Assembly (NCBI GenBank): GCA_040753075.1
Contig: JBFMHA010000013.1
Location: forward strand, 7,822 to 71,821
Source of the DNA: UBA6814 sp040753075
GTDB lineage: Bacteria; Desulfobacterota; Desulfovibrionia; Desulfovibrionales; Desulfovibrionaceae
Length of the DNA stretch: 64,000 nucleotides
Reading direction: 5' to 3'
Shown here: positions 52,543 through 61,288 of the stretch, piece by piece
How the letters are laid out: each line of letters starts with the position of its first letter
Numbering within the stretch: position 1 is the stretch's first letter
The notes under the pieces: generated by a model
Databases searched by the model: none
What the model was told of the DNA's origin: nothing
Seen by the model: the letters and a program-made list of their open reading frames with translations, nothing else
Made by a program: the position numbers and the translations under genes

Positions 52543-54939
52543 ATGCGGGTTAGCGTCAACTGGTTGCGGGAGTTCACGCCCTTTGCGGGCGACATTCAGG
52601 ATCTGGCCGACCGGCTCACCATGCTGGGCCTGGAGGTGGAGGAGATCAGCCGTCCCTTCGCCGGCCTGGAGAAGGTGGTGGTGGGCAAGGTGGTGGAGTG
52701 CGCCAGGCATCCCGAGGCGGACAAGCTGTCGCTGACCAGGGTGGACGCGGGCCAGGGCGAGCTGCTGTCCATCGTGTGCGGAGCGCCCAACGTGGCCGCG
52801 GGCCAGACCGTGGCCGTGGCCCTGGTGGGGGCGAGCCTGCCGAACGGCCTGGTCATCAAGAAGTCCAAGATCCGCGGGGCCGAGTCCCTGGGCATGATCT
52901 GCGCCGAGGACGAACTGGGCCTGGGCGAGGGCCACGCCGGCATCATGGTGCTGGACGGCGCGCTCCGGGCCGGGACGCCCCTGGTGGAGTCGCTGAACCT
53001 CGACGCTGAGGTGCTGGAGGTGAGCATCACCCCCAACCGCGCGGACTGCCTGTCCGTGCTGGGTGTGGCGCGCGAGGCGGCCCTGGCCTTCGGCCTGCCG
53101 CTGACCCTGCCCCGGGCGGACCTCCGCGAGGAGGGGCCGGGACGCGCCGAGGACTTCTTCCGCATCGAGATCCCCGAGCCCGAGCTGTGCCCGGTGTACC
53201 AGGCCCGGGTGCTGGCCGGGGTGAAGGTGGGGCCGTCCCCGGACTGGCTGCGCTGGCGGCTGTCGGCCGTGGGCCTGCGGCCCATCAACAACATCGTGGA
53301 CGTGACCAACTACGTCATGTTCGAGCTGGGGCAGCCCCTGCACGCCTTTGACCGGCGGCTGCTGGCCGGCGGCCTCATCCGGGTGGCCCGGGCGTCCGAG
53401 GGCATGCGCTTCACGACCCTGGACAACCAGGAGCGGGCGCTCAACGCCAACGACCTGCTCATCTGGGACGCGGAGAAGCCGGTGGCCCTGGCCGGGGTCA
53501 TGGGCGGGGCCAACACCGAGATGGCCGCCGACTCCACGGACGTGCTCCTGGAGAGCGCGGTGTTCCGGCCGGGCAGCGTGCGCAAGACCGCGCGCCGGCT
53601 GGGCATTCCCAGCGAGTCCTCCTACCGCTTCGAGCGCGGCGTGGACCAGCCCGGCTCGCGCCTGGCCATGGACCGGGCCGCGGCGCTCATGGCCGAGTTC
53701 TCCGGCGGCCGGGTGCTGCCCGGAGTGGCGGTGGCCGAGCCCCGGCCGTGGCGGAGCCGGGTGGCGCCCTTCCGGGTGGAGCGGGCCCGCGACCTGCTGG
53801 GCCTGCCGGTGGACGAGGCCTTCTGCCGCAAGACCCTGGAGGGCGTGGGCTGCTCGCTCAGGGGCGCGGACGGGAGCTTCGAGGCCGAGGCCCCCAGCCA
53901 CCGCCTGGACCTGGAGCGGGAGGTGGACCTCATCGAGGAGGTGGCCCGGGTGTACGGCATCGACCGCATCCCCGCGGTGCTGCCCCGCATCCCCAAGTCC
54001 CTGGACGCGGTGGGCAAGGCCGACACCACCTACGACTTCTCCCTGCGGCTCAAGTCCTGGGCCCGCGGCGCGGGCCTGCGCGAGGCCGTCAACTACAGCT
54101 TCGTGGGGACCCGCGACCTGGACCTGCTGGGCCTGCCCCAGGACAACCGGGTGCCGGTGAAGAACCCCCTGTCGGAGGAGCAGAACGTGCTGCGCACCGC
54201 GCTGGCCCCGGGCCTGCTGCAGACCGTGCGGCAGAACGTGTCCGCGGGCGCGGCCCGGGTGCGGGCGTTCGAGCTGGCCCACCTCTTCTTCCCGGATCCG
54301 GCTTCCGACACCACGGCCACGGAGCCGGTGCGCCTGGGCCTGGCCCTCTACGGCGACCGGGCGGCCGAGGGCTGGCCCCAGGAGGACCGGCCCGCCGACT
54401 ACCTGGACCTCAAGGGCCTGGCGGAGCACCTGCTGGCCCATCTCAAGCTGCCGGCCGCGCAGTTTGCGGTCAAGGACGGACATCCCTACCTCTCGCCCTG
54501 CGTGGAGGCGACCCTGGACGGCGAGGTCCTGGGCGAACTGGGCCGGGTCAAGCCCGAACTGGCCGACGCCTACGAGGCGCGCAAGGAGGTCTGGATCGCG
54601 GAGCTGGACGCGGACCTGCTCAAGCGCCGGTCCGAGGCGCGGGTGCAGGGCTTCGCGGCCCTGGCCAAGTTCCCGCCGGTGCGCCGCGACGTGACCTTCG
54701 CCTGCCCGGCGGACCTCCAGGCGACGGCCCTGCTGGACGCGGCGCGGGGCGCGAAGGAGAAGCTGCTGGCGGACGTGCTGCTGGTCAACGTGTACCAGCC
54801 CGAGCCCGGCGGCGAGCGCAACCTGAGCCTGCGCCTGACCTACCGCCACGCGGAGCGGACCCTCAAGGACGCGGAGGCGGACAAGGCCCACGCCAAGGTG
54901 GTGGCCGCAGTCGCCGCCGCCCTGCCGGTGCGCGTCTAG
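52543..54939 (+). CDS. pheT: phenylalanyl-tRNA synthetase beta subunit
   Basis: PheT, with PheS, charges tRNA-Phe. The 798-residue length is standard. Domains in order are an EMAP-like tRNA-binding domain (~40-150, with PEADKLSLTRVDAG), B3/B4 editing (~210-380, RPINNIVDVTNYVMFELGQPLHAFD), B5 (~405-475), the synthetase-like core, and a C-terminal FDX-ACB domain (PPVRRDVTFACP). GGAGG precedes the ATG. pheS is not upstream; a divergent CI-like gene is there instead, which is unusual. A strong terminator follows. Confidence 0.96.
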   Translation: MRVSVNWLREFTPFAGDIQDLADRLTMLGLEVEEISRPFAGLEKVVVGKVVECARHPEADKLSLTRVDAGQGELLSIVCGAPNVAAGQTVAVALVGASLPNGLVIKKSKIRGAESLGMICAEDELGLGEGHAGIMVLDGALRAGTPLVESLNLDAEVLEVSITPNRADCLSVLGVAREAALAFGLPLTLPRADLREEGPGRAEDFFRIEIPEPELCPVYQARVLAGVKVGPSPDWLRWRLSAVGLRPINNIVDVTNYVMFELGQPLHAFDRRLLAGGLIRVARASEGMRFTTLDNQERALNANDLLIWDAEKPVALAGVMGGANTEMAADSTDVLLESAVFRPGSVRKTARRLGIPSESSYRFERGVDQPGSRLAMDRAAALMAEFSGGRVLPGVAVAEPRPWRSRVAPFRVERARDLLGLPVDEAFCRKTLEGVGCSLRGADGSFEAEAPSHRLDLEREVDLIEEVARVYGIDRIPAVLPRIPKSLDAVGKADTTYDFSLRLKSWARGAGLREAVNYSFVGTRDLDLLGLPQDNRVPVKNPLSEEQNVLRTALAPGLLQTVRQNVSAGAARVRAFELAHLFFPDPASDTTATEPVRLGLALYGDRAAEGWPQEDRPADYLDLKGLAEHLLAHLKLPAAQFAVKDGHPYLSPCVEATLDGEVLGELGRVKPELADAYEARKEVWIAELDADLLKRRSEARVQGFAALAKFPPVRRDVTFACPADLQATALLDAARGAKEKLLADVLLVNVYQPEPGGERNLSLRLTYRHAERTLKDAEADKAHAKVVAAVAAALPVRV

Positions 54940-54962
54940 CAGGGCCCCTGCATCGCCATGGG

Positions 54963-55000
54963 GAGCCTCCTGCGCGAAACGCGCGGGGGGCTCTTTTTTT
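54963..55000 (+). terminator. terminator of pheT
   Basis: AGCCTCCTGCGCG (54964-54976) pairs with CGCGCGGGGGGCT (54980-54992), with G-U pairs, around an AAA loop and is followed by a run of seven T. It separates pheT from merR, so the two have separate 3' and 5' ends. Confidence 0.88.
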
Positions 55001-55076
55001 GTCGCGGCGGCGAAGGGTTTTTCCCGCGTTGTTGCAGGGCGTTGACGAGCGTCCTCCCGGCCCGTAGGCTTGGCCC

Positions 55077-55397
55077 ATGGGCGAGAGGGTGTACCGCATC
55101 GGCCAGGCGGCCAAGCTGCTGGGGCTCAAGCCTCACGTGCTGCGTTTCTGGGAGACCGAGTTCCCCCAGCTCGCGCCGGTGCGCACGGAAAAGGGGCAGC
55201 GGCTCTACACCGGGGAGCACCTGGCCCTGCTCAAGACCATCCACCGCCTGGTGCACGAGGAGGGCCTGACCCTGGACGGCGCGCGTCGCCGCATGGAGCA
55301 GGAGGAGGGCCTGACCGACCTCAGGCGCAGCGTGGCCGAGGAGCTCCGATCCATCCGCCGCCTGCTGGAGCCGGCCGGGGCCGGCGAGGAGGGCTGA
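55077..55397 (+). CDS. MerR-family transcriptional regulator
   Basis: The 106-residue protein has a MerR winged helix (YRIGQAAKLLGLKPHVLRFWETEF, then RLYTGEHLALLKTI) followed by a short helical segment, with no effector domain. The first HTH spacing suits a regulator of the short MerR type often found after pheT or ihfA. Its end overlaps the next gene by one base (TGATG). Target unknown. Confidence 0.9.
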   Translation: MGERVYRIGQAAKLLGLKPHVLRFWETEFPQLAPVRTEKGQRLYTGEHLALLKTIHRLVHEEGLTLDGARRRMEQEEGLTDLRRSVAEELRSIRRLLEPAGAGEEG

Positions 55398-55684
55398 TGG
55401 AGACCCTGGACGTCTTCACCTGGCTGCTCACCTGCACCAGCGTCACCGCGGTCGTCCTGAACATCAAGAAGAAGCGGGTCTGCTTCCTGGTCTTCCTGGC
55501 GGCCAACTCCGGCTGGATCGCGGTGAACCTGCTCAAGGGCATCCCGGCCCAGGCCACCCTGTTCGTGATCTATTCCGGCCTGTCCCTGTGGGGATTCATC
55601 GAGTGGGGCCGCAACCCCCCGGACAAGCCCGGCGATGCCAAGGGGTTGGGCAAGGATTCCCAGCCCGGCGGGAAAAAGCGTTGA
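55397..55684 (+). CDS. small PnuC-like membrane protein
   Basis: The 95-residue protein has hydrophobic segments at ~8-25, ~30-48 and ~53-72, with the middle reading VCFLVFLAANSGWIAVNLLKG and a Lys/Gly/Asp tail. It resembles a partial nicotinamide mononucleotide transporter (PnuC) domain, but is less than half the usual ~220 residues, so transport is not certain. It overlaps the merR stop and is probably co-translated. Confidence 0.72.
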   Translation: METLDVFTWLLTCTSVTAVVLNIKKKRVCFLVFLAANSGWIAVNLLKGIPAQATLFVIYSGLSLWGFIEWGRNPPDKPGDAKGLGKDSQPGGKKR

Positions 55685-55727
55685 CAAACGTCCGGACCTG
55701 CCGTACCTCTTCATTCCCTTCTGGGGT

Positions 55728-55804
55728 CGGGATGTAGCGCAGCCTGGTAGCGCACCTGAATGGGGTTCAGGGGGCCGGATGTTCAAATCATCTCATCCCG
55801 ACCA
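55728..55804 (+). tRNA. tRNA-Pro (anticodon GGG)
   Basis: A 77-base cloverleaf begins CGGGATG and ends CATCCCG-A-CCA. The anticodon loop ATGGGGT holds GGG at 55762-55764 and the T-arm has GTTCAAATC. The element that follows carries a tyrosine integrase close to the tRNA 3' end, so this tRNA is the likely integration site. Confidence 0.97.
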
Positions 55805-55812
55805 GCAAGATC

Positions 55813-55847
55813 AAGGGCTTGAGGGCAACAACCCCCAAGCCCTTTTT
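55813..55847 (+). terminator. terminator after tRNA-Pro
   Basis: AAGGGCTTGAGGG (55813-55825) pairs with CCCCCAAGCCCTT (55832-55844), and TTTTT follows. It begins nine bases after the tRNA, at the edge of the integrated element. Confidence 0.88.
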
Positions 55848-55937
55848 CATTTGTGCTCCGTTTTGTGCTCTGTTGAGTGAAGCCCTTTCCAGTGAAAGCA
55901 TCGTCTGATATTGGGTAGCCAACAAAAGGAGGCTCCC

Positions 55938-56126
55938 ATGTCAGCGTTATCAGAGTCCGACATCATCCAAAGTGCGTTGGTCCACAAAGACCCCAACTAC
56001 CAATTGGCGTACATGGTAGCCTTGGCGAATGCCCGGTCAGGGAATACGCAGATAACTGCTGCTCCATCTTTCCAGTACATGCTCCAGGCCTTGGATGCAG
56101 CAGATCAGGAGCGCGCCAAAAAGTAA
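55938..56126 (+). CDS. small hypothetical protein of the island
   Basis: The protein of about 62 residues starts MSALSESDIIQSALVHKDPN, is helical and neutral, and ends DQERAKK. A good AAAAGGAGG site precedes the ATG at 55938. It is the first gene after the tRNA and points toward the convergent integrase. No family was recognised. Confidence 0.6.
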   Translation: MSALSESDIIQSALVHKDPNYQLAYMVALANARSGNTQITAAPSFQYMLQALDAADQERAKK

Positions 56127-56142
56127 GGGTAAAGCGGCAACA

Positions 56143-57222
56143 TCACGCACACCGCGCCCCTAGGCTGACGACCTTCTCGGAGGATTGGGCCGGGACCAGC
56201 TCCGGCAGCAGGTTCACGGCCCGCTCCTTCTCCCCGCGCAGCAGCTCGTAGTAGTGCTCCTGCGTGGTGCTGATGTTCTTGTGGCCCAGGAGCCGGGAGA
56301 CGGCCGCCAGGTCAGCCCCGCCGCGAAGCTGGAGGGACGCGAAGAGGTGCCGGATGTCGTACATCCGCACGTTGTACTTGATGCCCGCATTCCGGCATGC
56401 CGTCTGGAGAGAGCGCCGGAGCTTCCTGATGGGCTGGCCCTTGTACTCGATCACATAGTCCGACTCGGCCCGCTGCCTCATCTCCCACAGCCGACGCACG
56501 AAGGAGGCCCGTAGGGGTATCTCTCGCGGCTCCTGAGTCTTCGTGGCGAACACGTAGACGCGCTCCTTGTCGAAATCCACGTCCTGCCACTTGATGGCGA
56601 ACAGCTCCGAAGGGCCGGGCCGGGTGCCCAGGTTGTACTGGACCTCCAGCGCCCATGCGAGGTGCGGGGCCGTATGGCGCATGATCTGCTGGAAGCCCTC
56701 CAGGTCCAGGTGAACACGCCGCTTGGTTTCCTTCGGAGTCCTCCACCGCTTGAGTGGGTTCGCGTTGATGAACTCGTGATCCATGCCCCAGTTGAAGATG
56801 ATCTTGAGGTACGTGAGGTACCTGTTGACGGTCTTCTGGCAGACCTTCCGCGCCTCGTAGTAGGCCACCACCCGCCCCGTCACCTCATGGTGGGTCAGCT
56901 TGTCCACGGGCTTGTGGTCCAGGAGAGGCAGGACGTGGTTCTGGAGCATCAAGGCGATGTCCTTGCGGTAGGCGATGCTCCGGCCCTTCACCTTGAGGTC
57001 CGCCAGGAAGAGCCGGGCCAGGTCTTCAAGGTGCATGGCCGAGGGCGGCCGGACCTCCCGGCCCTTCTTCTTGTCCAGGTCCACCTGGAGCTTGAACGCC
57101 TCGGCCTCCTCCTTGGCCCCGGGACCGCGGCCGAAGCTCTTCTTGCAGCGGTTCCCGTTGCTGTCGTAGTACTGGACGATCCAGCGGCCGTCCTTGATCT
57201 GGCTGACTCCCTTGGTGCTCAT
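56143..57222 (-). CDS. tyrosine-type site-specific integrase
   Basis: The 359-residue protein has an N-terminal DNA-binding part (KDGRWIVQYYDSNGNRCKKSF), a SAM-like core-binding domain (~65-160) and a catalytic domain (~170-350). The first Arg is in LGTRPGPSEL, the second box reads YDIRHLFAS, and the end has LLGHKNISTTQEHYYEL with the nucleophile Tyr. The usual His of HxxR is Tyr here, which is tolerated in some integrases. It lies next to tRNA-Pro. It is 15 bases after the serine recombinase gene. Confidence 0.93.
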   Translation of the reverse strand: MSTKGVSQIKDGRWIVQYYDSNGNRCKKSFGRGPGAKEEAEAFKLQVDLDKKKGREVRPPSAMHLEDLARLFLADLKVKGRSIAYRKDIALMLQNHVLPLLDHKPVDKLTHHEVTGRVVAYYEARKVCQKTVNRYLTYLKIIFNWGMDHEFINANPLKRWRTPKETKRRVHLDLEGFQQIMRHTAPHLAWALEVQYNLGTRPGPSELFAIKWQDVDFDKERVYVFATKTQEPREIPLRASFVRRLWEMRQRAESDYVIEYKGQPIRKLRRSLQTACRNAGIKYNVRMYDIRHLFASLQLRGGADLAAVSRLLGHKNISTTQEHYYELLRGEKERAVNLLPELVPAQSSEKVVSLGARCA

Positions 57223-57237
57223 CGTGCCGTCCTCCTT

Positions 57238-57918
57238 CTAGCTGTCCATGCCCAGCCGCTTCATGATCCTGGAGACGCTGGCCGGGTGCCACTGGCCGCC
57301 ACGGGCCGTCCTGATGCTCCGCTTGTTCAGCTCCTGGGCGATGCCCCGATAGCTGGTCACGCCGCCGTCCAGGATGTCCTGGAGGATGGGCATGAGGTCT
57401 ACGGCCCGCTCCTGGGCCTTCTCCTTGATGGTGTCCACTGCGGCCTCGTTCCCCAGGCCCCGGAGGTGCTCCGCGCCTTTGGGGTTGCCGAGCTTCACGC
57501 CCCGGGCCTTGGCCGCCGCCAGGGCCTCCTTGGTGCGCTTGGAAATCATCTTGCGCTCCTGCTGGGCCAGCATCGCCATGATGCCCACGGTGAACTCGTT
57601 GGCGTCGGGCATGTCGGCTGCAACGAAGCTGGTCCCGGCCTCTTGCAGCTCCAGCAGGAAGCGGGCGTTGCGGGACAGGCGGTCGAGCTTGGCTATGACC
57701 AGGCTGGCCCCCGTCACCTTGCAGTGGTGGAGGGCCTTCTGGAGCTGGGGCCGATCGTCCTTCTTTCCGCTCTCCACCTCCACGTACTCGGCCAGCAACT
57801 CCCAGCTCCCGCCGTTCAGGTAGTCCGCCACGGCCTTGCGCTGGGCCTCCAGGCCGAGGCCGCTGCGTCCCTGGCGTTGGGTGCTCACCCGGAGGTAGCT
57901 GATGAACTTGCCTTCCAT
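57238..57918 (-). CDS. serine recombinase (resolvase/invertase family)
   Basis: The 226-residue protein has a catalytic domain beginning FISYLRVSTQRQGRSGLGLEAQR, with the nucleophile Ser in RVSTQRQ and the conserved KLDRLSRN, followed by the E helix and a C-terminal HTH-like segment (SYRGIAQELNKRSIRTARGGQWHPASVSRIM). It is the small resolvase type. It is encoded just before the tyrosine integrase, so the element carries both recombinase chemistries. It may resolve dimers or act on its own site. Confidence 0.93.
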   Translation of the reverse strand: MEGKFISYLRVSTQRQGRSGLGLEAQRKAVADYLNGGSWELLAEYVEVESGKKDDRPQLQKALHHCKVTGASLVIAKLDRLSRNARFLLELQEAGTSFVAADMPDANEFTVGIMAMLAQQERKMISKRTKEALAAAKARGVKLGNPKGAEHLRGLGNEAAVDTIKEKAQERAVDLMPILQDILDGGVTSYRGIAQELNKRSIRTARGGQWHPASVSRIMKRLGMDS

Positions 57919-58038
57919 GTTCGACTCCTTGTCTCGCGGGGTGTCTCGATCAGACGGACGGACAAATGAAAACGATTCTCAATTGGCTGCCCTGTGTCCT
58001 ATTTCCGAATCGCGTAACCCTCGTTTGGCAATTTGATA

Positions 58039-58082
58039 CATACACCACAGACCCACGTCAAGGGCCTGCGGTGGTGTCTATG
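58039..58082. other. imperfect inverted repeat upstream of the recombinase genes
   Basis: CATACACCAC (58039-58048) and GTGGTGTCTATG (58071-58082) form an imperfect inverted repeat about 120 bases upstream of the serine recombinase start. It may be a recombination or control site. The rest of this 284-base gap (57919-58202) shows no gene. Confidence 0.4.
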
Positions 58083-58202
58083 TGTGGTGGCTTGGTGAGG
58101 GTGGAAGGTGGGGCCAGGGCGCCCACCCCACGGGGGAAATGGCAGCCCAACAGGTAGCGTATACCCGCTCGGGTTTTTGCGGTGAAAACTTCGAGGCCTG
58201 GC

Positions 58203-58436
58203 TCACTGCCAGGTGAGAATCCCTCGCCGCTGCCTGGACCTCCTAGCCCTCACCTGCGGCTCCTCCTTGTACGCCCCGGGATCGGCCATGAAGGCGTCCA
58301 GGTCGTGAACGGCGAAGCGGTTGGCCTTGGGGCCGTACTTCGGGAGCCGATAGGCCCGCAGCATCTTGCGGAAGGTCTCGTAGGCGTAGCCGCAGTGCGC
58401 GGCAGCGTCTCGCATGGTCATGTAGTTCGGTTGCAT
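58203..58436 (-). CDS. excisionase/AlpA-like helix-turn-helix protein
   Basis: The 77-residue protein has MTMRDAAAHCGYAYETFRKML then LPKYGPKANRFAVHDLDAFM, the usual form of short winged-helix excisionase or AlpA-type proteins. GGAGGTG precedes the ATG. It lies about 280 bases upstream of the recombinase genes on the same strand and could direct excision. Confidence 0.8.
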   Translation of the reverse strand: MQPNYMTMRDAAAHCGYAYETFRKMLRAYRLPKYGPKANRFAVHDLDAFMADPGAYKEEPQVRARRSRQRRGILTWQ

Positions 58437-58454
58437 GGGGTCGCACCTCCAAAC

Positions 58455-58499
58455 GCAAGAGGCCCCGCCAGGAGGGTCACTCCCAGCGGGGCCTTGCAG
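58455..58499 (-). terminator. hairpin between two island genes
   Basis: CAAGAGGCCCCGC (58455-58467) and GCGGGGCCTTG (58487-58497) form a GC-rich stem with an inner GGGAGT/ACTCCC-type pair. It separates the gene ending at 58520 from the excisionase-like gene on the minus strand. Confidence 0.55.
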
Positions 58500-58519
58500 T
58501 GGTCCTTGATGTTGTAGGG

Positions 58520-59182
58520 TCAGTCCCCGTCCTCCACCTCCTGGAGGATGTCGGGGCGGCAGACGTTGGTGATGAGGTGATCCAGGAGGTTCTCCTGGTG
58601 GCCTTGTTCAATGGCGCGGATGATCCGCAGGGGTGCCGCCCCGGTGGTCCTGATGAGAACGCTTGCCAGGAGTTCCCGCACCTTCACGCCGATGCGTTGG
58701 TACAGGCGGTACTCCCTGCCCTTGTCCCAGGCCTTGTGGTTGGGAGCCGGGGCCAGGCGAAGGACGCGGACGGCAAGCTGGTGCCGGAAGTGCCGATCAC
58801 CTTTGAACCGTTCCGGAAGCCGCTCCTGGAGCCAGTACATCCCGACCACGCAGGCCAGGACATCCTGGGCAGACACGCCCGCCTCCCGAAGGTTGGATAG
58901 CCACAGGTGCAGCTTGTCCGCGTCCGTCCTGGGCACGGTGGGCCGCTTGGCCTGGGCCAGGATAGCCTCCAGGTGGGCCAGAGGCCGCTCCAGGTCGGGG
59001 TGGTGTAGGTGGTCCCGGATGAACCGGGCGGCCTCGCCCTGCCAGGGACGGAGCCAGGCCTTGCGGACGGTCCAGCCGAGCGGGTGCCCGGTGTCCTCGT
59101 CCTTTTTCATGTGCGGGCGACAGTAGCGGCTGAACTTGTGCCGCCGCTGCCAGCATCCCGGCACGTCACAGGTGATGGTCAT
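58520..59182 (-). CDS. hypothetical island protein with N-terminal Cys/His motif
   Basis: The 220-residue protein begins MTITCDVPGCWQRRHKFSRY, with Cys-N4-Cys and YCRPH giving a zinc-knuckle or HNH-like start; the rest is helical without recognised motifs. The ATG at 59182 has GGAGA upstream; a TTG at 59194 is the alternative. It follows the RepA-like gene on the same strand. Similar proteins are common in integrated elements, but no function is known to me. Confidence 0.78.
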   Translation of the reverse strand: MTITCDVPGCWQRRHKFSRYCRPHMKKDEDTGHPLGWTVRKAWLRPWQGEAARFIRDHLHHPDLERPLAHLEAILAQAKRPTVPRTDADKLHLWLSNLREAGVSAQDVLACVVGMYWLQERLPERFKGDRHFRHQLAVRVLRLAPAPNHKAWDKGREYRLYQRIGVKVRELLASVLIRTTGAAPLRIIRAIEQGHQENLLDHLITNVCRPDILQEVEDGD

Positions 59183-59277
59183 GACGGTCTCCAAAGTTCA
59201 ATTCTCGGGGGAAAAGCCAGTACTGGCGAGGGCTGAAGGCCTGGAATTCACCACCTACTAGGTGGCGTTCAGTGAAT

Positions 59278-60288
59278 TCAGAATTCAGGTTCAGCTTCAA
59301 GCCGTTGCAGCTCACCTGCGGTGCGGAGCCAAGCCTGAAACTGGTGGGAGGTGAAGAGGCCGAAGCCGATGGCCTCTGTCTTGAGCTTGGTGACGTAGGA
59401 TGGCGCAACGTCCATGGCCTGGGCAATCTGTGCTTGGGTCGAGTATTCCCCGGATTTCGCCAGCCGGACAAGCTCCTGGTGCCGGGAGGCGTCAAACACG
59501 ATGTGCTCCCACCGGGGCAAGCTGGCATCGCCCTGCGTGAGGGTGGCCTGGACCTGGGCGCGGTCAGGCCCCGTGAGACCTCGTGCCTTGGGCCACTGGA
59601 TCACGAAGGAGGCCCCGCTGGCTTCAGCATGGTCCACCGGCCGGGCCAGGCGAATCTTGCCGTTCAACGTGACGTCCTTGGCCGACGTGCCGCGCTGGTC
59701 GCCGCTCTTGTTCTCGTGGTGGACCAGGAGAACCGCCGTGCCGCGCTTGCGCAGCTCCAGCAGGGCCTCGGACATCGCAGTCCAGTAAGCGGCCTCGTTC
59801 TCGTCGCCGGACCGCATGGTGGTGGTCAGGTTGTCGATCACGACCAGGGCCTTGCGCTTGGCCTTCTCCAGCAGCACCGCCAGGCCCTCCTGGGTGGCGA
59901 GGTCGGGGAAGGCCTTGCCCGGCTCCTGGTAGGTGGCACAGTAACCGTGGAAGTGCCTTCCGGCCTCCTCCAGGTTGCCGATGCCGTCTCGTGCGGCGGC
60001 CTTGTGGATGCCGCGCAACCGTGCCTGCATCTCCCAGGTCTCCATCTCGCCGTCCACGTAGAGGACGCTATGCGGGGCGGGAGCCGTCCAGTTGAGGAAG
60101 GCCCCACCCGACGCCACGGCATAGGCCACGTTGAGGGCGAAGAAGGTCTTGCCCAGCCCAGCCTCCGCATAGACCAACCATTGGTTCCCCGCCCGCAGCC
60201 AGGGTGAAAGCAGGGACGGCGGCGGGTGGATCGGCTCCCGGAGGAACTGCCCGAGGGACCAGACCTTGGAGCCGACTTCCTGGGTCAT
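59278..60288 (-). CDS. RepA-like AAA ATPase (plasmid/phage replication type)
   Basis: The 336-residue protein has a RecA-type core with Walker A AEAGLGKTFFA, VLYVDGEM, Walker B ALVVIDNLT, and LLVHHENKSGDQRGTS, typical of RepA-like hexameric helicases (AAA_25). The C-terminal ~60 residues (AQIAQAMDVAPSYVTKLKTEA) form a helix-turn-helix. It may support replication of the element when excised. The ATG overlaps the gene upstream by four bases. Confidence 0.88.
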   Translation of the reverse strand: MTQEVGSKVWSLGQFLREPIHPPPSLLSPWLRAGNQWLVYAEAGLGKTFFALNVAYAVASGGAFLNWTAPAPHSVLYVDGEMETWEMQARLRGIHKAAARDGIGNLEEAGRHFHGYCATYQEPGKAFPDLATQEGLAVLLEKAKRKALVVIDNLTTTMRSGDENEAAYWTAMSEALLELRKRGTAVLLVHHENKSGDQRGTSAKDVTLNGKIRLARPVDHAEASGASFVIQWPKARGLTGPDRAQVQATLTQGDASLPRWEHIVFDASRHQELVRLAKSGEYSTQAQIAQAMDVAPSYVTKLKTEAIGFGLFTSHQFQAWLRTAGELQRLEAEPEF

Positions 60289-60560
60289 TCGTAGTGCTCC
60301 GGCTCGATGGTCGGGAAGTTCGGGAAGTCGGGATCATCCAGCAGGGCGTCCAGGGATGCGGCATGCTCGGCCTGGCTCATGGCGTCCAGGGTTTCCTTGT
60401 TCGTGCCGTTGTCGGCCAGGAACTGCCTGATCTCCTTGAGGGTGGAACCCCGGAGCTGGTCCTTCGGGGTCTCCTTGAGGATCGCCAGCATGGCCTGGGC
60501 TTGGGCCTGCCACAACTCCCGGAGGAGTTCCTGGCGGGTGGGGCTGGGGCTACTGCTCAC
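60285..60560 (-). CDS. small hypothetical island protein
   Basis: The protein of about 91 residues is acidic and helical (ELLRELWQAQAQAMLAILKE, then LKEIRQFLADNG, ending PTIEPEHYE). I chose the GTG at 60560 because GGGGGAT precedes it; a longer frame to 60605 has no ribosome site. It overlaps the RepA-like gene by four bases and the upstream gene by 11, so it belongs to the same operon. No family was recognised. Confidence 0.65.
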   Translation of the reverse strand: MSSSPSPTRQELLRELWQAQAQAMLAILKETPKDQLRGSTLKEIRQFLADNGTNKETLDAMSQAEHAASLDALLDDPDFPNFPTIEPEHYE

Positions 60561-60792
60561 GATTATCCCCCGGGGTAATAGAGCCAGGCCACGGGTAGAT
60601 TCCATTCTCCCGCATCTCCGCCTCGTTTTTGAAATTGTCCTCGATCAGTTGGGCCACCTTGTTCGGCGTCACTCCCATGATGAATGCCACCTCTTCATGG
60701 GTGAGGAGTCGCTCTCCGTTTTCGTCTACAGGACGCCCCGGCGAGTTGAGCATCACATTCGCCAGTTCCATCATCTCGTTGAAATCCCGCAT
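60550..60792 (-). CDS. small helix-turn-helix-like island protein
   Basis: The 80-residue protein has LLTHEEVAFIMGVTPNKVAQLI in its middle, which looks like a helix-turn-helix of the sigma-70 region 4 or MarR-adaptor type, and a short acidic tail. GGAGAACAAC precedes the ATG. It is part of the short-gene run before the RepA-like gene. Confidence 0.7.
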   Translation of the reverse strand: MRDFNEMMELANVMLNSPGRPVDENGERLLTHEEVAFIMGVTPNKVAQLIEDNFKNEAEMRENGIYPWPGSITPGDNREQ

Positions 60793-60820
60793 GGTTGTTC
60801 TCCTTATCGTTGTTTGGTGG

Positions 60821-61078
60821 TTACAGGACGTGCTTGAGTAGGATCATCACTTCGTCTTCCACTGCCTGGCGGTTGCCGGGCATCTGGTGGACGTGCTCCC
60901 GCAGCCCCTCCAGCGCCCTACGGACTATGAGGGACGTGCTGACGGGCCTTCCGAGCTGCTTCTGGTAGAACAGCCGGAGTTGCCCCAGGTGGAGCAGAGA
61001 GATGTCGTTGAGGTTGAACCGGAGGCAGTCTCTGGGAAGTCGTCGTCGCTTGGATCGGACCTGGACGGTGTCTGTCAT
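60821..61078 (-). CDS. small hypothetical island protein, first gene of the minus-strand run
   Basis: The 85-residue protein is basic at the N-terminus (VRSKRRRLPRDCLRFNLND) and contains RPVSTSLIVRRALEGLREHV, which has the look of a ribbon-helix-helix DNA-binding protein. It is the promoter-proximal gene of the run 61078 to 58520, so it may regulate that run. Identification is tentative. Confidence 0.68.
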   Translation of the reverse strand: MTDTVQVRSKRRRLPRDCLRFNLNDISLLHLGQLRLFYQKQLGRPVSTSLIVRRALEGLREHVHQMPGNRQAVEDEVMILLKHVL

Positions 61079-61129
61079 CTTGAGTCTCCGTGGGTTGAAG
61101 TGAAAAGGGAGAGACCGTCACCGCAAACA

Positions 61130-61288
61130 AGAGCGGGCACGGCGTGAGGTACGTCGCACCCGCTCTCCCCGGAGTTGCCGGGAGTTGTTGGTAGGGAGAC
61201 CTGACCGACGCCAAGGCCCTGTCTTCCGTTAGTGGCACCTATTTCAGGAAGCCCGTGTGCGCGGTCTGCCGTAAGTGGAACCTAATTG
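61130..61288. other. control region between the island run and hsdM
   Basis: This ~410-base gap (61079-61490) has a hairpin (AGAGCGGG near 61130 with CCCGCTCT near 61161-61168) and two imperfect direct repeats, CCGTTAGTGGCACCTATTTC (61226-61245) and CCGTAAGTGGAACCTAATTG (61269-61288), spaced 43 bases apart. They may be binding sites for divergent control of the restriction system, or remnants of an insertion. No gene is convincing here. Confidence 0.45.
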
